Positions 55,895 to 57,088 of a stretch of 57,088 nt of DNA are shown one piece after another. Origin of the DNA: Alcaligenaceae bacterium (lineage in GTDB: Bacteria > Pseudomonadota > Gammaproteobacteria > Burkholderiales > Burkholderiaceae_B); the NCBI GenBank assembly GCA_013205565.1, contig JABMMM010000115.1:1-57088 (forward strand), in the 5' to 3' direction. Each line of letters starts with the position of its first letter. Positions within the stretch are counted from its first letter, which is position 1. A program made the position numbers and the translations under genes. Below the pieces are notes generated by a model. It made no database searches and was not told the origin of the DNA. It saw nothing but the letters and a program-made list of their open reading frames with translations.

Positions 55895-57049
55895 ATGCAA
55901 AAGACTCTTTCTGACGATACGCTGGCCGCGTGGCTGCGCTTAAGCCTTCAGCCGGGCATCGGTTCCATCCACGCCCACAGACTCTTACAACACTTCAAAG
56001 ATCCCTGCGCGCTTTATCGAGCGTCGTACGCGACCCTGAAGGCCATGCTTTCGGCACCGCTGGCGGCACAGCTGACGCAGCCCCTGAGCAGTGCCGATGC
56101 GCAAGCGATTGAACACGCGCTGCGCTGGGCAAGCGAACTCGGGCGCGCACTCGTGACGCCTGGCCATCGTTATTATCCGGAGCGTTTGCGCCACACACCC
56201 GATGCGCCCTTGGTGTTGTATACCCAAGGCGCCTTAAGGCGTCTTGAACAAGATGCGCTCGCGCTGGTGGGTGCGCGCAACGCCACCGCTGACGGTTTGG
56301 CCCACGCGCAGGCCTTTGCCACACATCTGGCGCAACAAGGCTTTGCCATTGTGAGCGGTCTGGCCCACGGCATTGATGCCGCGGCGCATCGCGGCGCACT
56401 AAAAGCTGGGCGCGACGCAGGCGGAACCATCGCGGTCTTAGGAACCGGCGCTGATCTGATCTATCCCACCGCGCACCAATCACTCGCAGACGATATTCTT
56501 ACCAACGACGGTTTGATTTTGTCTGAATTTGGTCTAGGGTGTCCGGCGCTGGCAGCGAATTTTCCAAAACGCAATCGCATTGTTGCAGGCTTGAGTCTGG
56601 GCGTGATTGTGGTCGAAGCCGCACTTAAAAGCGGCTCTTTAATTACGGCGCGTTTAGCCGTTGAGCTCGGGCGCGAGGTCTATGCGCTACCAGGTTCGCT
56701 GCATTCGCCGCTTTCGCGCGGACCGCACGCACTGATTAAACAAGGCGCTAAACTCGTCGAATCAGGCGCCGATATTCTGGCCGAGCTGCTTCCTAACGCG
56801 GGCCGCGCGCACGCAAGCGCCTTGCCTGAGCTCGCGGGTGCAGACCTCGCGTCTGCCGACCGCGTCCCCGAGTCACCGGTCTGGGGCGCAATCGGCTACG
56901 ATCTCGTCACAGAAGAGCAACTACAGCGCCGCACCGGCTTGCCCGCGGCTACGCTACAAGTTGAACTTTTTACCCTCGAACTCGAAGGGCATATCGAACG
57001 TCGCGGCCATGGGCAGTTTGTACGAACCCGCGCGCGCTCTGCAACTTGA
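55895..57049 (+). CDS. dprA: DNA-processing protein DprA
   Basis: 384 residues. An N-terminal SAM-like helical domain (1-80, LRLSLQPGIGSIHAHRLLQHF) precedes the Rossmann-like DNA-binding core (LALVGARNATADGLAHAQAFATHLAQQGFAIVSGLAHGIDAAAHRGALKAG, AVLGTGADLIYP, NFPKRNRIVAGLSLGVIVVEAALKSGSLITARLA) and a C-terminal winged helix (TGLPAATLQVELFTLELEGHIERRGHGQF). It loads RecA on incoming single strands during transformation. Divergent from def. With comF it is compatible with natural competence. Confidence 0.95.
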   Translation: MQKTLSDDTLAAWLRLSLQPGIGSIHAHRLLQHFKDPCALYRASYATLKAMLSAPLAAQLTQPLSSADAQAIEHALRWASELGRALVTPGHRYYPERLRHTPDAPLVLYTQGALRRLEQDALALVGARNATADGLAHAQAFATHLAQQGFAIVSGLAHGIDAAAHRGALKAGRDAGGTIAVLGTGADLIYPTAHQSLADDILTNDGLILSEFGLGCPALAANFPKRNRIVAGLSLGVIVVEAALKSGSLITARLAVELGREVYALPGSLHSPLSRGPHALIKQGAKLVESGADILAELLPNAGRAHASALPELAGADLASADRVPESPVWGAIGYDLVTEEQLQRRTGLPAATLQVELFTLELEGHIERRGHGQFVRTRARSAT

Positions 57050-57088
57050 CATCCTCCCCGCCCTCAGTCGATGACTGCCGCTTGCGCG

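Noticed and set aside
55725-55943. 72-codon frame between def and dprA
   Set aside because: No ribosome-binding site, composition like noncoding GC-rich DNA, and it overlaps the start of dprA.

Overview
The window looks like a chromosomal segment of a betaproteobacterium of the order Burkholderiales, most likely family Alcaligenaceae (Bordetella/Orrella-like). I infer this from gene content and order: ubiE-Tim44-ubiJ-ubiB, phoBR, pxpBCA, kdsD-kdsC-lptCAB-hpf-ptsN-hprK-rapZ, rsmI/yraN-gmhA-BON, argB-nucleotidase-slmA, gpmA-envC-ctpA-moeB, rhodanese-grxC-secB-gpsA, a Bug-family solute receptor, and rsmB-DUF4390-ntrY-ntrX. No tRNA, rRNA, insertion sequence, prophage or CRISPR array is visible. 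The DNA is moderately GC-rich and very compact: no gap exceeds 300 bases, and many neighbours overlap by a few bases, including several convergent pairs whose stop codons overlap.

Layout. 1-4206 (+): 3' end of a BtuB-like receptor, a BtuF-like binding protein, thiG-thiD and pcm. 4268-9906 (-): ubiE, a Tim44-domain protein, an intrinsic terminator, then ubiJ-ubiB-diiron protein-hldC. 10014-14617 (+): phoBR behind a candidate Pho box, then the 5-oxoprolinase genes pxpBCA. 14614-19223 (-): a giant FAD/Fe-S oxidoreductase and a YqaA-like membrane protein. 19342-20850 (+) ilvA, then apt (-). 21584-29379 (+): Kdo synthesis, LPS export, ribosome hibernation, the nitrogen-PTS regulators and rlpA. rsmI (-) faces yraN-gmhA-BON lipoprotein-TlpA-like protein (+), followed by argB, a HAD nucleotidase and slmA (+). 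35223-39534 (-): gpmA-envC-ctpA-moeB. 39645-43091 (+): rhodanese-grxC-secB-gpsA and a Bug receptor. The rest holds trmL and comF (-), a BioC-like methyltransferase (+), a TSUP permease (-), xdhC (+), the rsmB-DUF4390-ntrY-ntrX cluster (-), rimO and fmt (+), def-SemiSWEET (-) and dprA (+).

Themes. The envelope is prominent: Kdo and heptose synthesis (kdsD, kdsC, gmhA, hldC), LPS transport (lptCAB), outer-membrane quality control (BON lipoprotein) and cell separation (envC, rlpA). Ubiquinone synthesis forms a second block that carries an unassigned diiron protein.

The most unusual signal is regulatory. The place between lptB and hpf where rpoN (sigma-54) usually lies holds only about 220 noncoding bases. 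In the same window the NtrX-like regulator has no AAA+ sigma-54 activation domain; an Ala-rich linker joins its receiver to its Fis-type helix-turn-helix. Together these suggest a lineage where NtrYX signalling has been separated from sigma-54, although an rpoN gene elsewhere in the genome cannot be excluded. Other points worth checking are a near-perfect TATAAT six bases before the ptsN start (possible leaderless mRNA), a SemiSWEET transporter in the def operon, and a Pho-box-like repeat before phoB without pst genes.
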